Source of the DNA: Actinobacteria bacterium IMCC26256
GTDB lineage: Bacteria > Actinomycetota > Acidimicrobiia > IMCC26256
DNA length: 64,000 bases
Reading direction: 5' to 3'
Assembly (NCBI GenBank): GCA_001023575.1
Contig: CP011489.1
Location: 2,351,747-2,415,746, forward strand
How positions within the stretch are numbered: the stretch's first letter is position 1; each line of letters starts with the position of its first letter. The notes under the pieces are model-generated. The model was not told the origin of the DNA and did not search any database. It worked only from the letters and a program-made list of their open reading frames with translations. Below, one piece after another: positions 1-8,276 of this stretch. The translations under genes were made by a program, and so were the position numbers.

Positions 1-249
1 GGCATCAACCTGGTTAGAGGTCAGTTCAAGGTCGTGGGGCTCGGCACCGGGAGGGGTTAGATCCGTGACGCTCACGAGGTCTCCACCTACCCAGCGCACT
101 ACCTCGGCTAGTGGGTAGAAGGCTGCAACAACTTCGGTCTTCGTGCTTGATGCATCAGGGCTGCCTCCGCAGCTAGTCAGCGCTGAGGCTGAGAGGGCGA
201 GCAGAAGCAATGCGACTGGCCTAAGCAACGTAATCCTCATCTGCTTCAT
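1..249 (-). CDS. znuA: Zinc/metal ABC transporter substrate-binding protein, N-terminal part (gene runs off the window)
   Basis: Only the first 83 codons are in the window. The protein opens with a short basic stretch and a hydrophobic segment ending in a lipobox-like SALTSCGG, so it is a predicted lipoprotein held outside the membrane. The mature part has AAFYPLAEVVRWVGG and then PPGAEPHDLELTSNQ; the His in GAEPHD is the usual first metal ligand of the ZnuA/TroA family. It is divergent from znuC-znuB, the ATPase and permease of the same transporter. The start is ATG at 249; a second in-frame ATG at 240 is an alternative. Zinc rather than manganese is inferred from the family arrangement. Confidence 0.85.
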   Translation of the reverse strand, partial: MKQMRITLLRPVALLLLALSASALTSCGGSPDASSTKTEVVAAFYPLAEVVRWVGGDLVSVTDLTPPGAEPHDLELTSNQVDA

Positions 250-254
250 GGGAA

Positions 255-291
255 TGATTCCTATCATAAATCTGGGGTATAGTGGGAATCA
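255..291. promoter_or_regulatory. Inverted repeat between znuA and znuCB, candidate Zur-type operator
   Basis: TGATTCC at 255-261 is mirrored by GGAATCA at 285-291. The dyad lies in the 57-nt gap between the divergent zinc transporter genes. A metal-responsive repressor acting on both promoters is the natural reading, but the sequence is not a clear match to a known Zur box, so the regulator is inferred from context only. Confidence 0.35.
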
Positions 292-306
292 CTCTCAGGA
301 GGCACT

Positions 307-1056
307 ATCTCAGATCCACTCCTCTCCGCCGACAACGTCACTGTCGGGTATGGCCACGGCCCGGTCCTTGATCGGGTCTCCCTGCGCGTCAATCGCGGCG
401 AGTTCATCGCACTCGTGGGGCCAAATGGGAGCGGGAAGTCGACTCTGCTTCGCATTCTGCTGGGGCTACTTACCCCCGAATCCGGTGATGTCACCCTGCT
501 CGGCGAGCACCCGGGTCGCCTATCCAACCCTGGCCGCCTCGGGTATGTGCCTCAACGTGCGCGCTTCGCCCCAGATCTTCCGGCAACAGTTACTGAGGTC
601 GTAGCAACTGGGCGTCTGGCGCGCCATGGTTGGTGGAGACGCCCCCGAGATGAAGATCGCGAAGCGGTCACACACGCTATTAACGCGGTTGACCTAGGAG
701 AGTTTAAAGACCGCCGTGTTGGAGAATTATCGGGGGGCCAGCAGCAACGCGTGATGATCGCTAAGGCATTAAGCAGCGACCCTGAATTGCTTGTACTCGA
801 CGAGCCTGTCGCCGGAGTAGACGCGGAGTCACAGAGGCAATTTCGAGACTCAGTAGTGCACCTCATTGAGCAGCACAACGGCGCCGTTCTACTTGTCTCC
901 CATGAGCTCGGCGCTGTTGCCGATGACCTCGATCGAGTTGTCGTGCTTAAGCAGCGCGTTGTTTTTGACGGAACCCCCGCCGAGCTGCGGTCCCGAGGGG
1001 TGAGCCTTGGGGTACACGCCGAGGACCTTCCGCTCTGGCTAGAGGGGCTGGATTAA
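307..1056 (+). CDS. znuC: Zinc/metal ABC transporter ATP-binding protein, probable ATC start
   Basis: This ATPase powers metal uptake with ZnuB and ZnuA. The Walker A motif GPNGSGKST is near residue 38, the signature LSGGQQQR near residue 141, and Walker B with its Glu (LLVLDEP) near residue 160. The reading frame opens after a stop at 280-282 and has no ATG, GTG or TTG before the GTG at 415, which lies inside Walker A and cannot be the start. The missing N-terminal strand is fully encoded from 307 (SDPLLSADNVTVGYGHG, then VLDRVSLRV). A perfect AGGAGG sits at 297-302, four bases before an ATC codon at 307. The gene therefore seems to start at ATC, giving 249 aa, the usual family length. znuB follows after 2 nt. 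Confidence 0.88.
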   Translation: MSDPLLSADNVTVGYGHGPVLDRVSLRVNRGEFIALVGPNGSGKSTLLRILLGLLTPESGDVTLLGEHPGRLSNPGRLGYVPQRARFAPDLPATVTEVVATGRLARHGWWRRPRDEDREAVTHAINAVDLGEFKDRRVGELSGGQQQRVMIAKALSSDPELLVLDEPVAGVDAESQRQFRDSVVHLIEQHNGAVLLVSHELGAVADDLDRVVVLKQRVVFDGTPAELRSRGVSLGVHAEDLPLWLEGLD

Positions 1057-1058
1057 TA

Positions 1059-1901
1059 GTGCTTCCACTCCCCTGGCCCTTCGATCGCGACTACATGCAG
1101 TACGCGCTACTTGCTGGTTTAGTAGTAGGAGCATGCGCCCCACTAGTTGGTGGGTTCTTAGTGCAGCGCCGCATGTCACTACTCGGTGATGGTATTGGCC
1201 ATGTTGCATTTGCAGGAGTTGCAGCCGGGTTGCTCCTTAATATTTGGCCGGTCTGGACAGCGCTCGCAGCAGCCGTCATTGCAGCATTAGGCATTGAGTG
1301 GCTTAGAGCACGCGGCCAAACATCTGGGGATCTAGCACTAGCGCTATTTTTCTACGGAGGAATTGCAGCGGGTGCAGTAATTGCGAGCCGAGCAAGCGCA
1401 GTAGGTAAACCGGCAAACGTTCTACCGTTTCTCTTCGGCTCCATTCTCACAGTGACACCAGGAGACGCAATTGCGGTCTGCGTGATTGGTATTGCGATCG
1501 TTGCAACGGTTCTAATCGCAGGCCGCGCAATGCTCGCTGTTGTCATGGACGAAGAGTCCGCACGCGTCGCGGGGCTCCCTGTTGACGCACTTAGTGCGGC
1601 TTTGGCGGTGCTAACTGCCGTAACGGTGGTGGCAGCGATGCGCGTTGTTGGACTGCTTCTTGTCGCTGCACTGCTTGTTCTACCGATTGCAACTGCCCGC
1701 CTGTTAGCCAAGTCATTCCGTGGAACTCTGATTTTTGGATCTCTAGTTGGGGTAATTGCAGTAGTTCTCGGGCTTGCTGCGGCTCGCCTCTGGGGCCTTG
1801 CCCCGGGCGGATCGATAGTTCTCGTTGCGGTACTTGCATTTGCGGTGGTCTCAGCGGTGCGCCCGATGCGATCTGCTCCACCTAGCGCCCACGACCACTA
1901 G
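1059..1901 (+). CDS. znuB: Zinc/metal ABC transporter permease
   Basis: This 280-aa integral membrane protein belongs to the ABC-3 (ZnuB/TroB) permease family. It has about eight hydrophobic segments and the family stretch LVGGFLVQRRMSLLGDGIGHVAFAG near the N-terminus. It starts with GTG two bases after the znuC stop, so the two are co-transcribed and probably translationally coupled. The C-terminus ends with a short His-containing tail (SAHDH), which is common in metal transporters. It forms the channel for the metal handed over by ZnuA. Confidence 0.9.
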   Translation: MLPLPWPFDRDYMQYALLAGLVVGACAPLVGGFLVQRRMSLLGDGIGHVAFAGVAAGLLLNIWPVWTALAAAVIAALGIEWLRARGQTSGDLALALFFYGGIAAGAVIASRASAVGKPANVLPFLFGSILTVTPGDAIAVCVIGIAIVATVLIAGRAMLAVVMDEESARVAGLPVDALSAALAVLTAVTVVAAMRVVGLLLVAALLVLPIATARLLAKSFRGTLIFGSLVGVIAVVLGLAAARLWGLAPGGSIVLVAVLAFAVVSAVRPMRSAPPSAHDH

Positions 1902-1970
1902 TAACTCCTCTGCCACCGGTTACCGGAGTACCGTCGCGTATGCAGTGTCTGATGGCTGCAGATGAAAGCC

Positions 1971-2006
1971 CTAAACAGCACTAAACAGCCTTAAACAGCC
2001 TTAAAC
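1971..2006. repeat. 10-bp tandem repeat, about 3.6 copies, upstream of the YetF-like gene
   Basis: Units CTAAACAGCA, CTAAACAGCC and TTAAACAGCC run head to tail, followed by TTAAACATGG, which merges into the ribosome-binding region of the next gene. It is one of several short tandem duplications in the gaps of this window. Confidence 0.85.
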
Positions 2007-2021
2007 ATGGAGAGGTCTCTA

Positions 2022-2600
2022 ATGCATGCACTCGCGAGCTCTATCTCGTACAACATCCTCCACGCCGGAGTATCGCCACTTGAGAAGATGGCTCGCACTG
2101 CACTTGTATATGCGGCGCTCATACTGGTACTCAGGTTCGTTGGGCGTCGCACGCTCGCGCAGCTAAACCCATTTGACCTTGTTGTGCTGCTTCTCCTCTC
2201 AAACGTTGTACAGAATGCAATTATTGGCCCAGACAACTCAGTCATGGGTGGAGTCATTGGAGCCTTTACCCTCGTTGGGCTCAATGAGATCGTTGTTCGA
2301 GTAGCCCGCAGACACGCTCGGCTGAACGACATTCTTGCTGGGCGACGCAGCGAACTTATCTCCGACGGCAAGATCAATGAACGCGGCCTAAAAAGCACTG
2401 GCCTAAATGAGGCCGAATTGACCGAATTTATTCACGCTGACTCTCTAGACGACGTAGAGCGCATGACCCTCCTCCCGGGTGGGAAGATTGATGTACACAA
2501 AAAGGGGCCCGCTGAGGCTGCGACACGAGCAGATCTAGCGCGCGTCTCTGAGCAACTCGCGGCTCTCCAAGTCGCCGTTGCCGCACTCTCAAAAAATTGA
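2022..2600 (+). CDS. DUF421 / YetF-family membrane protein
   Basis: This 192-aa protein has an N-terminal membrane part of about three helices, including RFVGRRTLAQLNPFDLVVLL, and a cytosolic C-terminal domain with the family pattern LNDILAGRRSELISDGKIN and LTEFIHADSLDDVERMTLLPGGKIDV. This is the YetF/YcaP arrangement (DUF421). The family's biochemical role is not established. The start at 2022 is chosen because GGAGAGG lies 6-7 nt before it; an upstream ATG at 2007 would put that site inside the gene. It ends in a predicted helical tail (LARVSEQLAALQVAVAAL). The mmsA-like gene follows closely on the same strand. Confidence 0.8.
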   Translation: MHALASSISYNILHAGVSPLEKMARTALVYAALILVLRFVGRRTLAQLNPFDLVVLLLLSNVVQNAIIGPDNSVMGGVIGAFTLVGLNEIVVRVARRHARLNDILAGRRSELISDGKINERGLKSTGLNEAELTEFIHADSLDDVERMTLLPGGKIDVHKKGPAEAATRADLARVSEQLAALQVAVAALSKN

Positions 2601-2637
2601 CCTGAGAAATAGCGGCTCCGTGCCCTACGCTCGGGGC

Positions 2638-4140
2638 ATGCGCAGAATTACACACTGGACAAATGGGGCCCCCTATAAGACCCTCGGCACTGCGGCTCCC
2701 TCATTGCACGCGGTCCACGACCCTGTTACTGGAGCGACGCAAGCAGAGGTCGAACTAGCGAGCCGCGAAGACGTTGATTTCATTGTCTCTGCTGCGACTG
2801 CAGCAGCGGTAGCGTGGGGGCAGACCTCACTATCTCGCCGCTCGCGAGTGCTGTTCGCTTTTCGGGAACTGATGGAGGCGGCCGCCGACGACCTTGCGCG
2901 CATCATCTCCTCTGAGCACGGCAAAGTCCTAAGCGATGCGCGTGGAGAGGTTGCGCGCGGCATTGAGGTAATCGAGTTTGCCTGCGGCATCCCCCACCTT
3001 CTCAAAGGCTCCCATTCGGAGAGCGTCTCAACTGAGACAGATGTCCACTCCATGCGCCAACCCCTTGGAGTAGTCGCAGGTATCACTCCATTCAATTTTC
3101 CAGCCATGGTCCCAATGTGGATGTTCCCAATCGCAATTGCATGTGGGAATGCATTCATCCTGAAGCCGAGCGAACGCGACCCATCGGCATCTATTCGAAT
3201 TGCAGAGATTTGGAGAGATGCTGGACTCCCCGATGGGGTGTTCAACGTCATACAGGGTGACAAGGTCGCGGTTGATGCTCTGCTCGAGCACCCGAGTGTA
3301 AAAGCAATTTCATTTGTCGGCTCAACTCCAATTGCTCGCTACGTATACGAAACAGGCACGAAGCATGGCAAGCGCGTTCAGGCCCTCGGCGGTGCCAAGA
3401 ACCACATGATTGTGCTCCCTGACGCAGACCTTGAGACCGCAGCAGACGCAGCAGTTAGCGCAGGTTACGGATCCGCTGGAGAGCGCTGCATGGCCATCTC
3501 CGTAGTTGTAGCTGTCGGTGGAGTTGCGGATGAATTAGTGAGCATGATCGCTGAGCGGACGAGCATCATAAATGTAGGGCCAAGCCTCGACCCGAGCTCC
3601 GAGATGGGGCCGGTCGTCACCGGAGCACATCGTGACCGCGTTCGCGACTACATCGACGCGGGAGAGAACTCTGGGGCGACGATCGTTGTCGATGGTCGAG
3701 GAGTTGAGGTAGCAGGGAACGAAGGCGGGTTCTGGGTTGGGCCCACCCTCATCGACCATGTCACTACTGCAATGAGCGTCTACACAGACGAGATATTCGG
3801 GCCGGTCCTATGTGTCGTGCGCGTTGATACATATGAGGAGGCCGTCTCGTTAGTAGCGGAGAATCCCTACGGCAATGGAGTCGCAATATTCACGCGTGAC
3901 GGTGGAGCAGCACGCAGGTTCGCAAATGAGGTGGATGCTGGGATGGTCGGGATCAATGTTCCAATCCCCGTACCAGTTGCGTATTACTCATTCGGCGGGT
4001 GGGGCCACAGCCTCTTCGGCGATACTCATGTGCACGGCACCGAGGGCGTTCACTTCTATACACGCGGCAAGGTCGTCACTACTCGCTGGGCCGACCCGTC
4101 TACGCGCGGTACCGATCTTGGGTTCCCCACAAATAAGTAA
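2638..4140 (+). CDS. mmsA: Methylmalonate-semialdehyde dehydrogenase (acylating)
   Basis: This 500-aa CoA-acylating aldehyde dehydrogenase oxidises (methyl)malonate semialdehyde to propionyl- or acetyl-CoA with NAD and CoA, in valine, beta-alanine and inositol breakdown. The typical MmsA sequence FNFPAMVPMWMFPIAIACGN and the catalytic Cys (GERCMAIS, near residue 284) are present. The C-terminus has GGWGHSLFGD and HGTEGVHFYT, both typical of this subfamily. The start is placed at ATG 2638, where family similarity begins. In-frame GTG and TTG codons lie upstream, the TTG overlapping the previous gene. With the aminotransferase at 16370 it could also serve beta-alanine degradation. Confidence 0.9.
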   Translation: MRRITHWTNGAPYKTLGTAAPSLHAVHDPVTGATQAEVELASREDVDFIVSAATAAAVAWGQTSLSRRSRVLFAFRELMEAAADDLARIISSEHGKVLSDARGEVARGIEVIEFACGIPHLLKGSHSESVSTETDVHSMRQPLGVVAGITPFNFPAMVPMWMFPIAIACGNAFILKPSERDPSASIRIAEIWRDAGLPDGVFNVIQGDKVAVDALLEHPSVKAISFVGSTPIARYVYETGTKHGKRVQALGGAKNHMIVLPDADLETAADAAVSAGYGSAGERCMAISVVVAVGGVADELVSMIAERTSIINVGPSLDPSSEMGPVVTGAHRDRVRDYIDAGENSGATIVVDGRGVEVAGNEGGFWVGPTLIDHVTTAMSVYTDEIFGPVLCVVRVDTYEEAVSLVAENPYGNGVAIFTRDGGAARRFANEVDAGMVGINVPIPVPVAYYSFGGWGHSLFGDTHVHGTEGVHFYTRGKVVTTRWADPSTRGTDLGFPTNK

Positions 4141-4172
4141 GACCTAATAAATTAAGGCCTAATAAATAGAAG
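4141..4172. repeat. 16-bp imperfect tandem repeat between convergent genes
   Basis: GACCTAATAAATTAAG is followed directly by GCCTAATAAATAGAAG. It fills the gap between the mmsA stop and the potC stop. The AT-rich sequence contains stop codons in several frames and may help terminate both transcripts. Confidence 0.7.
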
Positions 4173-4178
4173 TTTGCG

Positions 4179-5060
4179 TTATGCCGAATCGCGCTTTGTT
4201 CGGCGAGCACTCACGAGCGTGCCAATAGCAAGTATCGAGATACTCACTAGCAGAATCATTGTCGACAGCACATTGATCTGGGGCGGTGTTGCAGTGCGCG
4301 ACTGCCCAAATATGCGCACGGGGAACGTTGTTGTGCTCGGCCCTGATACAAAATAAGTGATTATGAAGTCGTCTATGGAGAGAGCGAACGAAAGCAGCGC
4401 TGCGGCAAGTATCCCAGGGGTGATTAGTGGAAGTGTGACCCTCCAGAATGTGCGCGTCGGGTTGGCCCCAAGATCCATCGCTGCATCCTCGAGGGTCCAA
4501 TCGAACCCTCTGAGACGCGCCCGCACAGTGAGGGCTACATAGCTCACAAGAAACATGATGTGGGCGATGACAATCGTGGCGAAACCAAGCGAGAACGAAA
4601 TATTAAAGAGCAGCATCGTCGGGGCGAGAAAGAGTGTGAGTAGCGACGCACCGAGGACGATCTCGGGAGCGGTTAGCGGGAGCACCAAGAGGAAGTTGAC
4701 TAAACCTCCGCCCTTGAATCGGTAGCGCACAAGCCCAATCGCCATAAAGGTTCCGATAACAGTCGCTACAGCAGTTGAGAGCAGAGCAACTTTAAGGCTC
4801 AGGAGCAGAGCATCGACAAGGGCCTGATCCGCGAATGGATGCAGCCAGTTATCGAACGTAAATCTGTTCCAGACGGCGTTGAAACGCCCGACGGGCTGAT
4901 TAAACGAGAACGCAACGATTACGAAGATTGGGAGGAACAGATATAGGAGCCCACCAGCAGCGAAGAGGTTGATGATGAATCGGCCAAGTTTCCCTGCTGG
5001 TGACGTAACTGTTCCGTACTGCTCACGCTGCTTCTTAGCTCCGCCTACAACTGCGCTCAC
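4179..5060 (-). CDS. potC: Spermidine/putrescine ABC transporter permease
   Basis: This 293-aa inner-membrane permease of the PotC type is one of two channel subunits of a polyamine importer. About six hydrophobic segments are visible, and the EAA loop that docks on the ATPase appears as DAAMDLGANPTRTFWRVTLP. The start is GTG at 5060 and overlaps the potB stop (GTGA), with GGAG 6 nt upstream. It is the last gene of potA-potD-potD-potB-potC. The substrate (putrescine, spermidine or a related polyamine) is inferred from the family and from the adjacent aldehyde dehydrogenase gene. Confidence 0.9.
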   Translation of the reverse strand: MSAVVGGAKKQREQYGTVTSPAGKLGRFIINLFAAGGLLYLFLPIFVIVAFSFNQPVGRFNAVWNRFTFDNWLHPFADQALVDALLLSLKVALLSTAVATVIGTFMAIGLVRYRFKGGGLVNFLLVLPLTAPEIVLGASLLTLFLAPTMLLFNISFSLGFATIVIAHIMFLVSYVALTVRARLRGFDWTLEDAAMDLGANPTRTFWRVTLPLITPGILAAALLSFALSIDDFIITYFVSGPSTTTFPVRIFGQSRTATPPQINVLSTMILLVSISILAIGTLVSARRTKRDSA

Positions 5061-5935
5061 GCGATCTCCTCTGTCCCGAGGAGTCGAGAGTAAATCGCTA
5101 CTACGACCATAACTATTGCGATGAAGACAAAGGAGAGCGCTGCGGCTATCGGGTAGTTGTTCTGGACCAAGAATTGATCCTGGACCACACTCCCGATCAT
5201 TGTCGTCTTGGCGTTACCTAGGTAGTAGGAGTTAACGAAGTCGCCAGCAGCCGGAATGAATACCAGAAGGCTCCCGGCGAATACTCCCGGGAGTGAGAGT
5301 GGGATGATTATCTTGCGAAATCCTCGCCAAGTATGCGAGTAGAGATCTCGAGCAGCATCTAGCAAGCGCGGATCAATTTTTTCAAGAGATACATAGATGG
5401 GCAGCACCATGAATGGCAAGAAGTTATAGGTAAGGCCACCTATTACAGCTATAGGCGTCCGGAGCAAAGTCTCATTGGGGCCTAGAACCCCAATTGTGTG
5501 AAGCAAATTAATCAGTGGCCCTTGATTCCCGAGGATCGTCTTCCATGCCAGCGTACGAATTAAGAAGTTTGTAAAGAATGGAACGACTACCAAGCCCAGA
5601 AGCACGTTTCTATATCGTCCTCCGCGAAATGCGATTACATAAGCGATTGGGTACGCAATAAGCAGGGCCGCAATGGTTGCCGCTAGAGCGTAGGTAAAGG
5701 AACGTTGAAACTGCGCGCCGTACTGAGAGAAGGCCTGACTGTAATTACTCCAGGCCCAACCGAACTCAGGGACAGCGAAGCGGCTCGGCTTGGTCGAGAG
5801 CGACATTCTAAAGAGCGAATAGAGCGGTAGATAAAAGAACCAAATGAGCCACAACAACCCTGGAACCAGCAAGAGCCAAGGGGTATATCGCGCCTGCTTG
5901 CGCCCTTGAGCATCGCGCTCAATCTTTGCACTCAT
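5057..5935 (-). CDS. potB: Spermidine/putrescine ABC transporter permease
   Basis: This 292-aa PotB-type permease is the partner of PotC. The N-terminus YTPWLLLVPGLLWLIWFFYLP is the first membrane helix, and the EAA-like loop is DAARDLYSHTWRGFRKIIIP. Its ATG overlaps the stop of the upstream binding-protein gene by the ATGA arrangement, and its stop overlaps the potC start, so the subunits are translationally coupled. Confidence 0.9.
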   Translation of the reverse strand: MSAKIERDAQGRKQARYTPWLLLVPGLLWLIWFFYLPLYSLFRMSLSTKPSRFAVPEFGWAWSNYSQAFSQYGAQFQRSFTYALAATIAALLIAYPIAYVIAFRGGRYRNVLLGLVVVPFFTNFLIRTLAWKTILGNQGPLINLLHTIGVLGPNETLLRTPIAVIGGLTYNFLPFMVLPIYVSLEKIDPRLLDAARDLYSHTWRGFRKIIIPLSLPGVFAGSLLVFIPAAGDFVNSYYLGNAKTTMIGSVVQDQFLVQNNYPIAAALSFVFIAIVMVVVAIYSRLLGTEEIA

Positions 5936-7083
5936 GCAGCACCCCGAAGCAGAGCAAATCTTTCATCCATCGCGTCAGCATCGGACGAGTTCAGTATCCC
6001 AAAATTGGCCACGGAGTCGAGCATGCTCGGAGTAGGAACCACTAGAGGATCATTGATTAGGCGAGCAGCCTTGCCGCCCATTTTTGCAAGTTCCTCAGCC
6101 ACTCCAACAACAGGTGAGATGTACTGAACATACGCCGTAAGGCGTGCAGCATTCACGGGGTCATAGAAAAAGTCAATCCACCGAGTAGCATTGACTCGAT
6201 GCTCTGCGCCTTTGGGAATAACAAAGTTGTCAGACCAGATGAGCCCACCGCTCTCGGGTATCACAAAGATCACATCTGGATTATCACGAGTGATCTGCGC
6301 TACATCGCCTGACCAGGCGAATGCAGCTCCCAGATTGCCTGTAGCTAAGTCGCTCACATAGTCATTACCTGTAAACGCGTCGACTGCGCCATCGGCGACT
6401 GACTTCTCAAGTAGAGCAAATGCAGACTCGGCACTTGCTGCTGTTGGTTGAGTCACATCAGCCCCTTTAGCGCGCATCATGAGCCCAACTGTGTCACGCA
6501 TCTCGCTCAGAACGGCAGTTGGGGAATCGAGCGCTAGAAAATCATCAAGGCTACGAATATCTCGTTTTGTAACCGAGCGGTTGTAGGCAATCCCAGTTAT
6601 ACCAACTGCCCATGGAAGGCTAAACCGCCGCCCCGGGTCATGCGCCGGATTGGATAACTCCGGTAGGAGATTTGCCTTATTTTTAAGCACCCCCGGTGCG
6701 AACGGTTCAGCCCACTTAAGGCGATTGATCAAGCGATTCGCTATCCAATCATCGAGGACTACTGCGTCTCGCCCGATTGAGTCGCCCTTCGCGAGAACAA
6801 GCTGGTTCTTCGCAAACCATTCGTTGTTGTCGTTTATATCCTCTGAGTACTCGACCCCGATCCCGGTCTGCTTCTCAAATATCGCGACGCTTCTGGGGTC
6901 TATGTAGCCAGTCCAGTTTGAGATCTGGAGGTCTCCAGCAGATCGGTCACGTGTATCTGCGCATGCTGTCAGCAAAGCAGAGCCAGCGAGTGCTCCTCCA
7001 GCTATAGCGCCTGCACCAGCTAGAAACCCACGGCGACTAACTAGTGCACTCTGTACACCACTGCCATTGGGCCCCTTGATCAA
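5932..7083 (-). CDS. potD: Polyamine ABC transporter substrate-binding protein, copy 1
   Basis: This 383-aa PotD-type binding protein has a twin-arginine signal (SRRGFLAGAGAIAGG) ending in a lipobox-like LLTAC, so it is predicted to be exported folded and lipid-anchored. The mature start QISNWTGYIDPRSVAIFEKQ matches the family. Its stop overlaps potB and its ATG overlaps the stop of copy 2. It is a diverged tandem duplicate of the next gene, sharing EDINDNNEWFAKNQ-like and ISPVVGVAEELAK-like stretches. Two binding proteins for one permease suggest a wider or differently tuned substrate range. Confidence 0.88.
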   Translation of the reverse strand: MIKGPNGSGVQSALVSRRGFLAGAGAIAGGALAGSALLTACADTRDRSAGDLQISNWTGYIDPRSVAIFEKQTGIGVEYSEDINDNNEWFAKNQLVLAKGDSIGRDAVVLDDWIANRLINRLKWAEPFAPGVLKNKANLLPELSNPAHDPGRRFSLPWAVGITGIAYNRSVTKRDIRSLDDFLALDSPTAVLSEMRDTVGLMMRAKGADVTQPTAASAESAFALLEKSVADGAVDAFTGNDYVSDLATGNLGAAFAWSGDVAQITRDNPDVIFVIPESGGLIWSDNFVIPKGAEHRVNATRWIDFFYDPVNAARLTAYVQYISPVVGVAEELAKMGGKAARLINDPLVVPTPSMLDSVANFGILNSSDADAMDERFALLRGAA

Positions 7084-8207
7084 CCCGCGCCCTGAATCTC
7101 TGCAAAGCGGTTGTCGAAGCGGATCTCCTCTGCTTCATTAAGCGGCCCAAATATGGAGAGCGTGGCCAATACCGCTTCGGTTGGGTTCACCAGCGGGTCA
7201 TCGGCGAGTTTTGCAGCATCGCCACCTAGTTTGATTAGCTCCTCGGCAACGCCCTCAACAGGTGAGATGTACTGGATGAAAGAAGTAAGTACAGCTGCAT
7301 TTACTGGGTCGTAGAAAAAGTTGATCCACTCTGAAGCTAGATCTGGCTTCTCGCTCGAGATCGGGATCATGAAGTTGTCTGACCAAAGCGTGCCGCCGCT
7401 CTCTGGAATTACGAACCTTACATCTGGATTATCTCGAGTGATCTGGGCTACATCTCCCGACCAGGCGAACGCGGCTGCGAGGTTTCCGGTACCGAGGTCA
7501 GCGACGTAGTCGTTGCCATTGAAACTTGTTATTGCCCCATCGGAGATTGCCTTCTCTAGACGGTTGAACGCCGTCCCTGCATTCTCGTATGTCGGCTTAG
7601 TTAGGTCTTTGCCGTCTGCCAGCATGAACAACCCAACCGTGTCGCGCATTTCACTCAAGACCGAAGTAGGCCCGCTAACAGCGATGAAGTCATCAATCGT
7701 CTTGATCTCTTTGCCTGTTAGGGCGATGTTGTAGGCAATACCAGTCATGCCACTTGTCCAAGGAAGACTGAACTTTCTCTTTGGATCGAAAGCGGGGGAG
7801 GCCAAGGCTGGCCGCAGATTTACTTTATTAGGGAGCTTTGCCGCTACTAATGGCTGTGCCCACTTAACTTCATTGATGATTCGGTTTGCCATCCAGTCGG
7901 TGAGCACGAAACCATCGCGACCAATGCTCTTGCCCTTCTGAAGGTTTGGCTGAATCTTCGCGAAGTACTCGTTGTTGTCGTTTATGTCCTCTGTATATGT
8001 GACACCAATCCCGGTGGCTTTCTTGAAGGCCGCAATGTCGGTCTTACCCATATATCCCGGCCAATTGGAGATCGAGACCGCGTTCTTATTCGCGTCACTA
8101 CCACCGCCCCCACATGCTGCAAGCAGCGACGGAGCAATCGCAACGCCACCGACCGCTAAACCAGTGCGTGTAAGGAACTGTCTCCGGCTTAGGTTTTGAC
8201 GGGCCAT
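7080..8207 (-). CDS. potD: Polyamine ABC transporter substrate-binding protein, copy 2
   Basis: This 375-aa paralogue of the downstream gene has a twin-arginine motif (SRRQFLTRTGLAVGG) and a lipobox (SLLAACGGGG), followed by SISNWPGYMGKTDIAAFKKA. The PotD fold is recognisable through GFVLTDWMANRIINEVKWAQP and YISPVEGVAEELIKLGG. It starts at ATG 8207 with an AAGGAGCGCC site just upstream. It is separated from potA by 69 nt and overlaps copy 1 by 4 nt. Ligand residues cannot be assigned to one polyamine from sequence alone. Confidence 0.88.
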   Translation of the reverse strand: MARQNLSRRQFLTRTGLAVGGVAIAPSLLAACGGGGSDANKNAVSISNWPGYMGKTDIAAFKKATGIGVTYTEDINDNNEYFAKIQPNLQKGKSIGRDGFVLTDWMANRIINEVKWAQPLVAAKLPNKVNLRPALASPAFDPKRKFSLPWTSGMTGIAYNIALTGKEIKTIDDFIAVSGPTSVLSEMRDTVGLFMLADGKDLTKPTYENAGTAFNRLEKAISDGAITSFNGNDYVADLGTGNLAAAFAWSGDVAQITRDNPDVRFVIPESGGTLWSDNFMIPISSEKPDLASEWINFFYDPVNAAVLTSFIQYISPVEGVAEELIKLGGDAAKLADDPLVNPTEAVLATLSIFGPLNEAEEIRFDNRFAEIQGAG

Positions 8208-8276
8208 GGTGGCGCTCCTTGTTTGGTGCTCAAGAATCTTCAGGTTTTAGAGAGTTACAGGTATACGGCTAGAACA

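Noticed and set aside
143-604. Open frame across the znuA-znuC promoter region
   Set aside because: It overlaps znuA and znuC in another frame and shows no family resemblance.
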